This document shows positions 25,498-34,200 of a stretch of DNA of 64,000 nucleotides, piece after piece. The notes beneath the pieces were generated by a model. It had not been told where the DNA came from, searched no databases, and saw only the letters and a program-made list of their open reading frames with translations. The stretch's first letter is position 1; every line of letters begins with the position of its first letter. The stretch comes from Belnapia arida (lineage in GTDB: Bacteria; Pseudomonadota; Alphaproteobacteria; Acetobacterales; Acetobacteraceae): contig NZ_JAETWB010000025.1 of assembly GCF_016773205.1 (NCBI RefSeq), forward strand, positions 1-64,000, in the 5' to 3' direction. The translations under genes and the position numbers were made by a program.

Positions 25498-25673
25498 GGC
25501 AGTGGCACCGAGAAGCTGGCAGCTGGCTCTAGCCCTGTAGGCAAGCCCTGTGGCTGGCGAGCGAGCCCGGCCTGCATCTGAGCCGCGGCGGCAATCAGCC
25601 GGGCGACCAGAGTCGCGTCAGGCGACGCGATCCCAGCCCGCACCAACTTGGTATATGCTTCGAGTTCGGTCAT
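25494..25673 (-). CDS. small AtzG-like/DUF4089-type protein
   Basis: 59 aa, all-helical, starting MTELEAYTKLVRAGI. GGAG lies 9 bp before this ATG and directly touches the alternative ATG at 25682, which decides the start. Position between an amidase and a binding protein and its size fit the AtzG-like small subunits that accompany AtzE-type amidases, but sequence similarity is only by eye. It overlaps the downstream binding-protein gene (ATGA). Confidence 0.55.
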   Translation of the reverse strand: MTELEAYTKLVRAGIASPDATLVARLIAAAAQMQAGLARQPQGLPTGLEPAASFSVPLP

Positions 25674-25728
25674 CAGCGGCATCTCCGTGTAAAGGACGGA
25701 CCAGCCGCCCCGCGGTCATCGAACTGCC

Positions 25729-27150
25729 TCAACCAACCGGCAACCGACGCCAGTAGTCGGTTGCTTCCTCGAAGGCATGGGCGACCCGCAGCAGGGTCGC
25801 CTCATCGGCATGCCGCGCCACAATCTGCAGCGAGAGCGGCAGCCCAGCGCTATCAAATCCGGCGCAGACCGAGGCCGCCGGATGGCCGCTGACGTTCAGC
25901 ACGCAGGTGGCGCTGGCCATCATGAATTCCTGGAAGCGCGCCTCCCCCTCGGTCCAGCTCGGCACTTTGGTCATCACGCACGGCATCAGCACCGCGTCGC
26001 AGCCTCGGATGGCGGCATCCGTCGCGTCGGCCATCTGCCGCCGCCAGCGCTGGGCAGTGACGTAATCCGCACCCGATATGGCCATGGCGCTGAGGAACTT
26101 CCCTTGCAGCGCCTTGCCCATCATCGGCCATTTGGCGCGGATATCCGGCCCATGGATGGACAGGGCCTCGGCTGCGGAGATCGGCCGCATGCAATCCCGA
26201 AAGGCTTGCACGGTAAAAGGCACATCCACCTCGACCAGCTTGGCGCCCAGCCCGCGCAACACCGTGGCTGCCGCCTCGAACGCTGCCACCATCTCCGGGT
26301 CGGCAGCGAAATCCCGTTCGTGGAAGCGCCGCAGCAGCCCGATGGTCAGGCCCTTCACCCCATCGCCAATCCGGGCGGTGAAATCCGGCACCGGCAGGTC
26401 GAGGCTGGTTGGATCGAGCGGGTCATGCCCGGCGAGCACGTTCATCGCCAGCGCCGCATCCAACGCACGCCGGGTCAGCGGCCCGGCCACATCCAGCGTA
26501 TAGGCATTGGGCAAGATCCCGGCACGGCTGAGCCGGCCATATGTCGGCTTCAACCCATGCAACCCGTTTGCCGCCGCCGGCAGCCGCACAGACCCGCCAG
26601 TATCCGAGCCGAGCCCAAGAGCGCAAAATCCGGCTGCGACCGCGACACCGGTCCCATTGCTGGACCCGGCGGTGTAATAGGCTGAGTTCCAGGCATTGTT
26701 CGGGGGCAGCAGGAATAGGTCGTCCTGCAGCTCCCCGGTGCCAGTGCCGTATTCCCAGGTATTATGCTTGCCGATGAGGATCGCCCCGGCAGCCTGCAGT
26801 CTCGCATGCAACGTGGCGTCGGTCGTCGGCACATTCTCCCGCCTGGCGCGGGAGGCAGCGGTCGTTGGGACGCCCGCTGTATCGTAGTTGTCTTTCAGGC
26901 CGTAAGGGATGCCATGCAGCGGACCGCGCGGGCCGCGGGCCATGATCTCCGCCTCCGCAGTGCGAGCGGCGGCCAGGGCCGGTTTCTCTAGCAGGGTGAC
27001 ATGCGCATGCAGGGTCTCATCCAACGCCTCGATACGCCGGAGCACGGCCTGGGTGAGTTCCACTGGCGATAGGGCGTGGCGGGCGATCAGCGCGCTCGCC
27101 TCGGCGAGGCTCAGTCGGGCGGGGTCAGTCGAGGTGATGCTATCAGGCAT
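25729..27150 (-). CDS. amidase, amidase-signature family
   Basis: 473 aa hydrolase of the GatA/AtzE class. The Ser-cisSer-Lys triad is visible: Lys in GIPYGLKDNYD, the cis-Ser in YYTAGSSNGTG and the nucleophile in LGSDTGGSVRLPAAANG. It probably cleaves a small amide brought in by the associated transporter; the exact substrate is not predictable. The ATG at 27150 is preferred. A TTG at 27180 is in frame but is immediately adjacent to GGAGGA, too close for use. Operon: amidase, AtzG-like, binding protein. Confidence 0.9.
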   Translation of the reverse strand: MPDSITSTDPARLSLAEASALIARHALSPVELTQAVLRRIEALDETLHAHVTLLEKPALAAARTAEAEIMARGPRGPLHGIPYGLKDNYDTAGVPTTAASRARRENVPTTDATLHARLQAAGAILIGKHNTWEYGTGTGELQDDLFLLPPNNAWNSAYYTAGSSNGTGVAVAAGFCALGLGSDTGGSVRLPAAANGLHGLKPTYGRLSRAGILPNAYTLDVAGPLTRRALDAALAMNVLAGHDPLDPTSLDLPVPDFTARIGDGVKGLTIGLLRRFHERDFAADPEMVAAFEAAATVLRGLGAKLVEVDVPFTVQAFRDCMRPISAAEALSIHGPDIRAKWPMMGKALQGKFLSAMAISGADYVTAQRWRRQMADATDAAIRGCDAVLMPCVMTKVPSWTEGEARFQEFMMASATCVLNVSGHPAASVCAGFDSAGLPLSLQIVARHADEATLLRVAHAFEEATDYWRRLPVG

Positions 27151-27352
27151 CAGCGGCAGCACGGATGTGGGCGCAAGCAATCCTCCTCGGATTGGCTGAG
27201 CCGGTGCTGCTGTTTCTCCCGCTTAGGCGATGATCCTTCGTCGGGTCAGCGGGCGCAAGAGCGCATCGGCCGAAGCCAGGTGGGGTAACGGGCTGGCCAC
27301 CTCCGCCATTCAGATCGGCAGCCGGCCCGTTACTCCACCTAGACCGACCGCT

Positions 27353-27469
27353 TCACTCGTGCGTTGCGACGAAGAACAGTCCCGGAAAGGGGAGCAGCAC
27401 GGTGCCGTCCGCTGGTGCCAGATGCGCCTGTGTCACTTCTGCCTCATAGCGACGCAGGAACTCCGCGCT
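27353..27469 (-). pseudogene. C-terminal remnant of a SAM-dependent methyltransferase
   Basis: The last 38 residues of this frame (FLRRYEAEVTQAHL, then DGTVLLPFPGLFFVAT) resemble the end of trans-aconitate-type methyltransferases. Nothing methyltransferase-like precedes it; a resolvase fragment joins it upstream. A fragment left after rearrangement. Confidence 0.4.
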
Positions 27470-27472
27470 TAT

Positions 27473-27581
27473 CGAACTCCTCGAAGGTGGAAACGACGGT
27501 GCCGCCCTGCCCCGCTGCATGACGGGCGACGGCCTAGCGCTGCGCCTCCAGGCTGAGGCCGGAACGGCCCTGCTTGTGAGA
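27473..27581 (-). pseudogene. serine recombinase (resolvase) N-terminal remnant
   Basis: One minus-strand frame reads HKQGRSGLSLEAQR, a stop, then AVARHAAGQGGTVVSTFEEF. This matches the N-terminal resolvase domain (RVST.KQGRSGLGLEAQ.EAV). The catalytic Ser region and the rest are missing and the frame has an in-frame stop. Confidence 0.5.
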
Positions 27582-27838
27582 CGGGCAATGTCGGCGCTGC
27601 CGGGCCAATACCCCGCCGGATCGCCGGACAGTCCAGAGGCATCACTTCGGCGGTCGCGATGCGTTCGCATTCGCCCGCTACGTCTTACCGCGAGGCAGAT
27701 CCGGGATCACGGCTGCCCTTCCCATAATGGCGAGTTATGCAGTTGTCGTGCATTGCCCTGAGGGCTCTACTGCACCAGGCATGGACATTAAGATTGCACG
27801 CTGCAACCCTGTGGCGCCTGCCTTCGCTCTGTGACTTC

Positions 27839-28282
27839 TCAACCACCTACAGCCGCGTTTGCCCGCCGCGTCGCAACGGCCTTCCGTGCAGCGGCACTGC
27901 GCTTTCTCGACAGTGCTGCTTTTGCACCAGCATCCTTCATCCGAACTTTATGATTCGGTATGCCCTGCGTGGTCTGCCAGTGAGCCTGCAGGAGCTGGAT
28001 AGCTTCGATGGGGTAGAGGCCTGCGTCATACATCCAGTGATGCGTCGGGCAAAGGCGCGCCAAGTTATCTGGTGCGTTGTTCGAGGCATTGTGGTCGAGG
28101 TGAGCCACTTGCAGGCACGTTGCCGCCTCCAGACCGCATACCACGCAGCAACGGTAGGGATAGGCCTGGTCGATCATGCGCCTCGCTTCCGCCTGGTTGC
28201 GAACTGTAATCGCTGGCGGCCGTAAAATCTGCGCACCTTCGGGAGTTGGATCCGTGGTGCCTGATCGACGGGAGGTCGGCAT
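27839..28282 (-). CDS. HNH-endonuclease-like zinc protein
   Basis: 147 aa. YRCCVVCG, then VAHLDHNASNNAPDNLARLC and PTHHWMYDAGLY form the Cys2 plus His-Asp-His core expected of an HNH-type nuclease. The C-terminal 30 residues are strongly basic (KRSAAARKAVATRR), fit for DNA binding. The start at MPTSRRSG (28282) is one of two close ATGs. It stands alone beside the plasmid origin; mobile-element or phage origin is likely. Nuclease activity is inferred from motif only. Confidence 0.7.
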   Translation of the reverse strand: MPTSRRSGTTDPTPEGAQILRPPAITVRNQAEARRMIDQAYPYRCCVVCGLEAATCLQVAHLDHNASNNAPDNLARLCPTHHWMYDAGLYPIEAIQLLQAHWQTTQGIPNHKVRMKDAGAKAALSRKRSAAARKAVATRRANAAVGG

Positions 28283-28297
28283 GAGCGGCCCGATCAA

Positions 28298-28616
28298 TGT
28301 TGCTAGTGGCGTTATCGAGCACAGGCCTTACTCGAAATTGCACGAAGAGGTGCATGATTGGTGCCTTTGGGCCGACATGTCGGATGCTGATCACTAGCGG
28401 GACGCGGCGCCGTCCTGCGCATGTCTGATATCAAGCTAATATATATGATAATGGCAGTTACCGCGCATACTCGCTTTCTATCCCGATACAGTGTGTCAGG
28501 ACTGCAGTGAGTTAGTCCAAAATCTATTGGATCGTGGCACCCCGCGAACGCTGAGAACCAGCGGAAACCGCGTTGGCGAGAGCCCGAGATAGCCTGCCCG
28601 AGTCGCAGCGCCGGGT
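28298..28616. other. region upstream of the iterons
   Basis: 319 bp without a supported gene. It includes an AT-rich part around 28430-28460 (a run of alternating A and T) and could hold a DnaA or IHF site or a small regulatory RNA for repA, but I see no definite signal. Confidence 0.4.
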
Positions 28617-28819
28617 GGGGAATCGAGTGAGCCCCTGCCCTCTTGAGGAATCCAGTGAGTCCACAGGCTGACCGGGGAAACGAGTGAGCGAGCCGGGGAA
28701 AGCAGTGAGCGACGCGACGGAAAATCAACGAGTTGTCGCAGTTACCCCGAGGAAAGCAGTGAGCACTCTAATAGTAGAATTTCCAATAGCTTCTAGTATT
28801 TCGGCTCACTCGATTCCCC
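28617..28819 (+). repeat. plasmid iterons upstream of repA (five direct, one inverted)
   Basis: The 16-bp unit GGGGAATCGAGTGAGC and close variants occur at 28617-28632, 28645-28660, 28674-28689, 28695-28710 and 28749-28764, all in the same direction, with a perfect inverted copy at 28804-28819. Variants differ mainly at the AATCGA centre (AAACGA, AAAGCA). Spacing, sequence and position before a replication initiator mark these as RepA binding sites of an iteron-controlled origin; the inverted copy next to repA is a likely autoregulatory operator. Confidence 0.88.
28765..28803. other. AT-rich segment, candidate DNA unwinding element
   Basis: Between the last direct iteron and the inverted one lies an AT-rich 39-bp stretch (for example CTAATAGTAGAATTTCC) in otherwise GC-rich DNA. 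Such a segment beside iterons is the usual site of origin opening. Confidence 0.5.
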
Positions 28820-28858
28820 GGCGACATTTGCGGCGAGATCGGGCAGAGTTTGCAGGCA

Positions 28859-29797
28859 ATGGGTACGGTGCATGACCTGATCGAGGCTAAGGGACGCAAA
28901 GGCGCCATCGATGCGGGCTTTGAGCGTGCAGTCGTCGAGGCAGCGTCGGCCTACCTTGCAGACGAGGACTCAGGCCTCGGCTTCGCCTACAGCGGATGGG
29001 CCCAGTGCGCACTTCCCCACAAGAGGCTCGAGAACGATGCCCCCTGGGGCATAGTGTCCGAGAAGGTCAAGCTCATGGTGGAGCCGGGCCGTCGCCAAAT
29101 CGTGGCCCCGGACGGCAGCCAAAACTTCGAGTTTGTCGGCGTCCCATTTGGCAGCCACGCCCGTCTCATCCTGCTCTACCTCCAGACGGAAGCCCTCAGA
29201 ACCGGCAGGCGCGAGGTCGAATTGGGCAACTCCATGCGAGGGTGGCTGGCCCGAGTTGGGATCCCGGCCGGGGGTATGACGGGCAAGAGCGTCCGGGATC
29301 AGGCCGAGCGCATCAGCCGCTGCAAGCTGACATTCGACATCTCCACCGGCAGCCGCAGCTCCGGTCTCGTTCAGCAAACCATCGTGGACAGGGCCCTGTT
29401 TATCGAGGCGGACGACGGGGCGACCCAGGGACGTCTCTCGCTTGAGACGGCAAAGCTCTCGGAAGGGTTCTTCGAGCAGCTCAGGAGGCACCCCGTCCCG
29501 CTCGAAGAGGCGGCCATCAAGGCGCTATCAAACAACGCCCCAGCTCTCGACGTCTATCTCTGGCTTGCATACAGACTGCACGCTCTCAAAGAAAACCGCT
29601 TGGTACCCTGGGGAGCTCTAAAAGCCCAGTTCGGAACCGGCTTCTCTAAACTGTACCATTTCAAAAATAAGTTCCCAGGAACCCTCGCGCTGGCGAACGC
29701 GGTCTATCCGGGTGCCAAGGTTGAGTTCACGGACGAGGGCCTCGTTCTGAAGCCCTCTCGCCCCCCGGTGGCACCCCGTCTTCTGACTGCCCGGTAG
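28859..29797 (+). CDS. repA: plasmid replication initiator, RepA_C family
   Basis: 312 aa. The sequence (GFAYSGWAQCALPHKRL, FVGVPFGSHARLILLYLQTEA, LDVYLWLAYRLHAL, AQFG near the C-terminus) is that of the plasmid-encoded RepA_C family found on alpha- and gammaproteobacterial plasmids, built of winged-helix domains that bind iterons. The ATG at 28859 is preferred; a TTG three codons upstream is also in frame. Iterons flank the gene on both sides. It shows that this replicon replicates, or once replicated, independently. Confidence 0.9.
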   Translation: MGTVHDLIEAKGRKGAIDAGFERAVVEAASAYLADEDSGLGFAYSGWAQCALPHKRLENDAPWGIVSEKVKLMVEPGRRQIVAPDGSQNFEFVGVPFGSHARLILLYLQTEALRTGRREVELGNSMRGWLARVGIPAGGMTGKSVRDQAERISRCKLTFDISTGSRSSGLVQQTIVDRALFIEADDGATQGRLSLETAKLSEGFFEQLRRHPVPLEEAAIKALSNNAPALDVYLWLAYRLHALKENRLVPWGALKAQFGTGFSKLYHFKNKFPGTLALANAVYPGAKVEFTDEGLVLKPSRPPVAPRLLTAR

Positions 29798-29798
29798 G

Positions 29799-29845
29799 GC
29801 TCACTCGATTCCTCAGTCTTAAAGACTGGGCTCACTGGATTCCCC
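29799..29845 (-). repeat. two inverted-orientation iterons and palindrome after repA
   Basis: Copies of the iteron in the opposite orientation lie at 29799-29814 (GCTCACTCGATTCCTC) and 29830-29845 (GCTCACTGGATTCCCC). Between them is the perfect palindrome CAGTCTT-A-AAGACTG at 29814-29828, directly after the repA stop. This cluster could serve replication control by handcuffing or act as a terminator. Confidence 0.75.
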
Positions 29846-29950
29846 ACTTGTCCTTGTCACGTCGAGGGCAGCCCGCCAAAAAGGAGCTACCTGAAGCGAA
29901 CCGGCGCCTATCATGTTGAAGCAATCGTCTCGCTGGTTGCAATTGCCAAG

Positions 29951-30455
29951 CTCAAAGGCCTAGGCGAATCGCGTACTCGATGTAGTCGTGGGTCATGGTG
30001 CCGCATTTGCCGGGTTTGAGAGACAGGCCAGGCTGAATATGGCGAGCGCCTGTATCTGCGACTTTTCGTCGATGAACAGCACCCCGATGTGCATCGGTAG
30101 ATCAATGTACAAGCTGAGGATGTCCTCAACCTTCTCAGCGACGGCCGGGTGGCCAGGACGCTTAAAGCGTCAAAACCATTACAGCTACAACGGATAGGAG
30201 TTCCAGATGCGCTGCACCGAGTACAGGCTGATGCCGCTGGCGTGTGCCATCACCCAACTGGTCCAGTTCGTGGCTAACTTGGGGGCGTAGAGCAGGTGAG
30301 CGCCAGCACCTTCGCCATGGTTGCGGCTGGCACTAGCGCCCTGCAGCGTGAGTGGGTCTTGTCGCGTAGCAGACCCCGCCACCCCAGCTTGAGCCTAGTA
30401 TACCTGCCAATGCCGCACCGCTCGCCGGCTTGTCGCAGATCGACGGGCGATTTTG
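29951..30455 (-). pseudogene. IS630-family transposase pseudogene
   Basis: Frameshifted pieces in order on the minus strand: a HTH-like part (VAKIARRSATSRRAVRHW, then a stop), ATNWTSWVMA...SVQRIW, VEDILSLYIDLPMHIGVLF, IDEKSQIQAL with the catalytic Asp, and after a shift LSLKPGKCGTMTHDYIEYA. These match the IS630 transposase (DEKSQIQALDRTQPGLPLKPGR.GT.THDY). No intact copy or terminal repeats seen. Confidence 0.8.
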
Positions 30456-30822
30456 GCGACTCAGCAGACGCGTGAAGTGTTCACCTGCGCCAAAGCAATA
30501 GCTGAGGCGAAGAAAAGGACCTTGCCCAATTACTTAAAGAGCCGTTTACATGAGGCGCGGCCGAGTTGCGTTGAAGCATGCGGTGCGAGCCCCTTTGGTA
30601 AAACTCGAGGAAGAGTGCGGCCGATCTTCTACTCCCTGCCTGCCGCTTTGTGTGCACTGGTTTGGACTCAGCTCACGCCCACGCACTGGACTTTGCTGAA
30701 AGCCGCTAGGTAGATGCCCGGGTTGGGTCCCGCCGAGATCTTTCCTCAGCCATGCCAACTCACACACAACCTGTCAGCCCCGGAGCTACCGCGCTTACCC
30801 CGTTGGAAGCGGGTATTCGGCC

Positions 30823-30932
30823 AAATGTAAGGCACGTCTTGCATTTCGACGCTTGGTAGGATGCATCGGCATAATGCGCAAGTCACTGTAACTAAGCGAT
30901 TCACTGCTACCAAAATGTAAGGCACGCCTTGC
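30823..30932 (+). repeat. 20-bp direct repeats upstream of parA, candidate centromere sites
   Basis: AAATGTAAGGCACGTCTTGC at 30823-30842 and AAATGTAAGGCACGCCTTGC at 30913-30932 differ at one base and are 90 bp apart. The core AAGGCACGCCTT is nearly palindromic. Their place 90-200 bp before parA fits a partition site bound by the ParA partner protein or an operator for the par operon. The rest of 30456-31021 holds no supported gene. Confidence 0.55.
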
Positions 30933-31021
30933 TTTTACGCGCTCAAAGTATCTTACGGGCTGCGCAACCCCCAAAGTTCCGGCTACATCTCGTCCTCATT
31001 AGGGAATCGAGGGGGAACCTT

Positions 31022-31735
31022 ATGGCGAAGAGTTCGCAGGGCGGAGCGAGGGGGCGCGCCGCTCGACCAGCCCCGATGCGGGACGGGCGCATGGCGCGAT
31101 GGCTCGTTATTTCCACAGCCAAGGGAGGCTCCGGGAAGACGACAACCGCCCGGAACCTCGCAGTAGCCGCGGCCCATGAGGGCTTGCGAGTGCAGGTGGT
31201 CGACACCGATGCACAGCAGGCGCTGGCACGGTGGGTCGCGCGTCGACCGGAGCAGGCACCACTTATAGCTTGTGAGGCCATCGCCATCGCCGAGATCGAG
31301 GCTCACTGGGACAGGCTCGATGCAATGAATGCCGATGTGGTCATCGTGGACACACCACCTGGCGTCGAGAGTAGTCCGGGCCAGATGCAGGCGCTCCTCC
31401 GTAAGGCGGATCTCGTCCTAGTGCCTGTCCAACCCTCCGACGATGACATCGAATCCGCCGCCCCCTGGATGGCGCTTCTCGTGCGGCTCGATGTTCCGGC
31501 ACACTTCCTGCTAAATCGCGTTCGGCGTGGCAGCAAGAGCCTCGACGAGGCCAAGCTAGGCCTACTTGAGACCGGCGGCCGCTTAGCCCCGGTCGAGATC
31601 CGCGACCTAGAAGACATCCGCCGCAGTGCGCGCGCCGGGATCGGCGTTATGGAGTTGCGCGGCGGAAACGGCACTGACGACTTCCGAGGCGCATGGGCCT
31701 TCGTCAAGGCTGAGCTAGGGATGCATGCCAAATGA
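31022..31735 (+). CDS. parA: ParA-family partition ATPase
   Basis: 237 aa from MAKSSQGG, with a strong purine ribosome site (GAGGGGGAACC). The deviant Walker A motif STAKGGSGKTTTARN at about residues 30-44 and VIVDTPPGVESS (Walker B) identify a ParA/MinD-type ATPase that positions plasmid copies. It is of the short type without an N-terminal HTH, so repression of the operon must come from its partner. The partner gene overlaps it by 4 bp (ATGA). Confidence 0.9.
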   Translation: MAKSSQGGARGRAARPAPMRDGRMARWLVISTAKGGSGKTTTARNLAVAAAHEGLRVQVVDTDAQQALARWVARRPEQAPLIACEAIAIAEIEAHWDRLDAMNADVVIVDTPPGVESSPGQMQALLRKADLVLVPVQPSDDDIESAAPWMALLVRLDVPAHFLLNRVRRGSKSLDEAKLGLLETGGRLAPVEIRDLEDIRRSARAGIGVMELRGGNGTDDFRGAWAFVKAELGMHAK

Positions 31736-32400
31736 GCCGTCCATCCACGCCCTTCGTCCTTGGTCGCGGCGAGGTTGCCCGTCGCCCCACCTCAGCCCCG
31801 GCAGCATCCGTTTCCAGCGTCGTGCCGCCTCGTGCGCAGGTTGATATTGTCCGTACGGCGCAGCGCGAGCTGCGGAATCCGGACGAGTACGTGCGCGAGA
31901 TCTCCCGGCTCTGGCGCGAAGCTCAGCAGAGTTTCCTCGCCATTGGTCGCTATCTCGTTCAAGCCAAGCGAAAGTTGGCACATGGCGAGTTCCAGCGGAT
32001 GGTTGATGCGTCGCTGCCTTTCGGGCGCCAAACCGCTTATGAGCTACGGATGATTGCCGAGGCCGTGGACGGCGGCCGCATCCCGGAACCCAAGCTGCCG
32101 CAGGCCGCGAGTGTCGCCTACCAGCTCGCCACTTTAAAACCAGATGATCTCGCAGCGGCGGATCAGGAGGGTCTTGTGCGCCCAGACCTGCGGCGCCCGG
32201 AGATCATCACTTGGAAGCGAGAGCGACTGCGCCGGTCGGCCGGAGCCAATCATGAATCCCTCACCCGTAGGCGCGTCCGGCTCGCTGAGATTATCCGGCG
32301 TCACGAAGAAGAGTTAGAGAAGGCGCGACGTGAACTTGCTGAACTCGACGAAACTATAGGCGCTAAGGTCATTAATGGGGAGGTGGAGGAACAGAACTGA
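31732..32400 (+). CDS. DUF3102-type partner of ParA, candidate centromere-binding protein
   Basis: 222 aa. Residues about 50-110 (EISRLWREAQQSFLAIGRYLVQAKRKLAHGEF...) look like the DUF3102 domain of plasmid and phage proteins, not like the canonical ParB/Srx nuclease-CTPase fold: the usual ParB GERR arginine patch is missing. The C-terminus is a long coiled coil (RRHEEELEKARRELAELDE). Coupling to parA by a 4-bp overlap strongly suggests it is the second partition protein. Function is inferred from context. Confidence 0.75.
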   Translation: MSRPSTPFVLGRGEVARRPTSAPAASVSSVVPPRAQVDIVRTAQRELRNPDEYVREISRLWREAQQSFLAIGRYLVQAKRKLAHGEFQRMVDASLPFGRQTAYELRMIAEAVDGGRIPEPKLPQAASVAYQLATLKPDDLAAADQEGLVRPDLRRPEIITWKRERLRRSAGANHESLTRRRVRLAEIIRRHEEELEKARRELAELDETIGAKVINGEVEEQN

Positions 32401-32505
32401 AGGGAGGAGAGACGACGCGCGCAGCGGCATCAACATATGCGATAAGAATTTTTCTTCCGCTTGAGGCATGGCCACTCACCCATGTGAGCATTTCCATAGC
32501 GCGCC

Positions 32506-32939
32506 TTATCCAACAGCACAGATGCCCTCTGCGGTAGTGTTCTTACCGAGCATCTGGGCTTCCAGCGCTGTAGTGACCTCCTCGGCCACGACGTCCCGCC
32601 CGAAGTACTGGTCGACCTCTTCGCTGGCGCTGTCGATTTTCATCTTCACCTGTGCATCCGGGGCGGCGATGCCGAGGATCTCACGGGGAGGGTCCGGCTC
32701 CTCCCCGTGGCGGATCGCCATGAGGCCCATGGCGGCGATCAGGGTCTGGATCGACCCGCCATTCCCGCCACGCGCGGCGAAGGCGCCGAATCCATGGCAG
32801 CGATTGCCAGAAATGGCGCGTCGGCGCCTTCCTCTGCCACGGCATCGGTGCCCTGCATGTTGGGGACGCCGCCTTCCGCCAAGGCGCGGGAAAGGGTTGA
32901 AAGCGCGTCGAACATTCGCTGTTTTGAAACAGTGCGCAT
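32506..32939 (-). pseudogene. frameshifted hypothetical gene
   Basis: Two frames look like one protein: MRTVSKQRMFDALSTLSRAL...FLAIAAMD from 32939, and then, after a shift near 32750-32790, GSIQTLIAAMGLMAIRHGEE...KIDSASEEVDQYFGRD to 32506. Joined they would make about 144 aa, mostly helical. No family recognised. A real mutation or a base-calling error in a GC-rich run could both explain it. Confidence 0.4.
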
Positions 32940-33598
32940 GAAGTCTTCGCAGTTCCATGGACGGCCGGAGGAGAACCTGCGGCGCTGGCATCGTTTGCCA
33001 CTCCCTCGGGACAGCGCCGGTCCTTCGCCGCGCCGCCTATGCGCAGCACTCCGCAAACAGGCAGCGGGCGATGGCGCAGCGGCCTCGAGCATCGCTCTCC
33101 GCTAAGCGCGGGTTTCGCGGGCGAACAGGTCAAGCTCGGCCATCGACCCTGGGCCGCCGCGGTCTGGTGCCCATCTGGGCGGGTCGCCAGGGAGCAAGGC
33201 AAAGCGGCACAAGTCGGCGCCCTCCCACCAATATGCGGTCAGAGCCAAGACGCCGGCCAAGTCATAATAAAAAAACTATGCAAATTATTTGAATTGATTT
33301 GGAAGTGTCATAATAAACTGAACTACTGCGCGCCAGTTGATCTTGCAGCCGACGCGTTCATAACTCCAATTCAAACAAACATTCTGGTAGCGGGCGGCGT
33401 GATAGATCTCGACACTGTTGTGAGAAAAGCCTTGCTTGGCTAGCAAGACGATCGAAACGGGGTGGTTCGCATATTGCTGTTCCCTTGTGCTGTTTCTGCC
33501 GTTGATGTCCGGTGCTGGCGCGTTGGCACTTGCATGCAGCACCTGTAAGGCGGAGAGGTACCCAGCGCGATGTGCCAGCATTCCAAGCGGAGACAAGA
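32940..33598. other. region without a supported gene
   Basis: 659 bp of non-coding or degenerate DNA. The part 33250-33480 is clearly richer in A and T than its surroundings (for example AATAAAAAAACTATGC), hinting at foreign or decayed DNA. No RNA gene, repeat array or transposase is recognisable. Confidence 0.4.
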
Positions 33599-34000
33599 AT
33601 GACTGGCCAAACCGTCATTGGGGTTTCGGATGACGTGATCCTCAGCCCCGACGAGGTCACGATGACAATGCAGACTGCGGGTGGACCGGTGCCCCTGTCC
33701 ATCTCGCTCGCTGCGGCAGAGGCGCTGCTGGTTCGCTTACGGGCCGCCGCTGATGATGTGCATCGCTTGCGCCAGGAGCGCGGTGATCCGCACGGCAAGG
33801 CTGTTGTCCTGGCTGATAAGCCGCCACTCGATACCGTTGGCTGCATGGCCACCGTATTAAAGGACGGGCGCATTCTGCTGCAGTTCCGTCATCCGTCGGC
33901 CGCCAGCACGGCTCTTCTAGTCTCCCGGCCTGGAGCAGCCATTCTGGCGAAAACTCTTACTCAAATGGCGGGCGCGACTGAGGGAATGCCGAAGCGGTAG
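33599..34000 (+). CDS. conserved hypothetical protein
   Basis: 133 aa from MTGQTVIGVSDD, with GGAG 9 bp upstream; the open frame before it has no ribosome site. The sequence alternates beta strands and helices (LSISLAAAEALLVRLRAAADDVHRL, then DGRILLQFRHPSAASTALL). No signal peptide, no Cys pair, no membrane segment. Not recognised as a known family; no functional neighbours. Confidence 0.6.
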   Translation: MTGQTVIGVSDDVILSPDEVTMTMQTAGGPVPLSISLAAAEALLVRLRAAADDVHRLRQERGDPHGKAVVLADKPPLDTVGCMATVLKDGRILLQFRHPSAASTALLVSRPGAAILAKTLTQMAGATEGMPKR

Positions 34001-34200
34001 CGCAGGCGGCTGGCCTGCATACAAGCCGCAGCGCACCAAATATGTTGCATGGGTGACCGGTCATATCCAATCCGGTCCGACATACTGCCCTCAGATCAGG
34101 ACGTAGTTGTCGCATAAGAGGCTATAGAACCCTCAAATTCGCGTTGCTGGTTTGTTGATTGAGGTTCAAGCTGGTCTCTCGATCTAGGAGGTGACAGCGA

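Noticed and set aside
28617-28764. CRISPR array
   Set aside because: The repeats are 16 bp with variable, short gaps and lie before a replication initiator; they are iterons. No cas genes present.
30453-30713. 86-codon plus-strand frame after the IS630 remnant
   Set aside because: No ribosome site, no recognisable motif; it starts inside the transposase remnant.
33285-33596. 103-codon minus-strand frame
   Set aside because: Mixed composition in an AT-rich degenerate stretch and no support for a start; antisense to the leader of the 133-aa gene.
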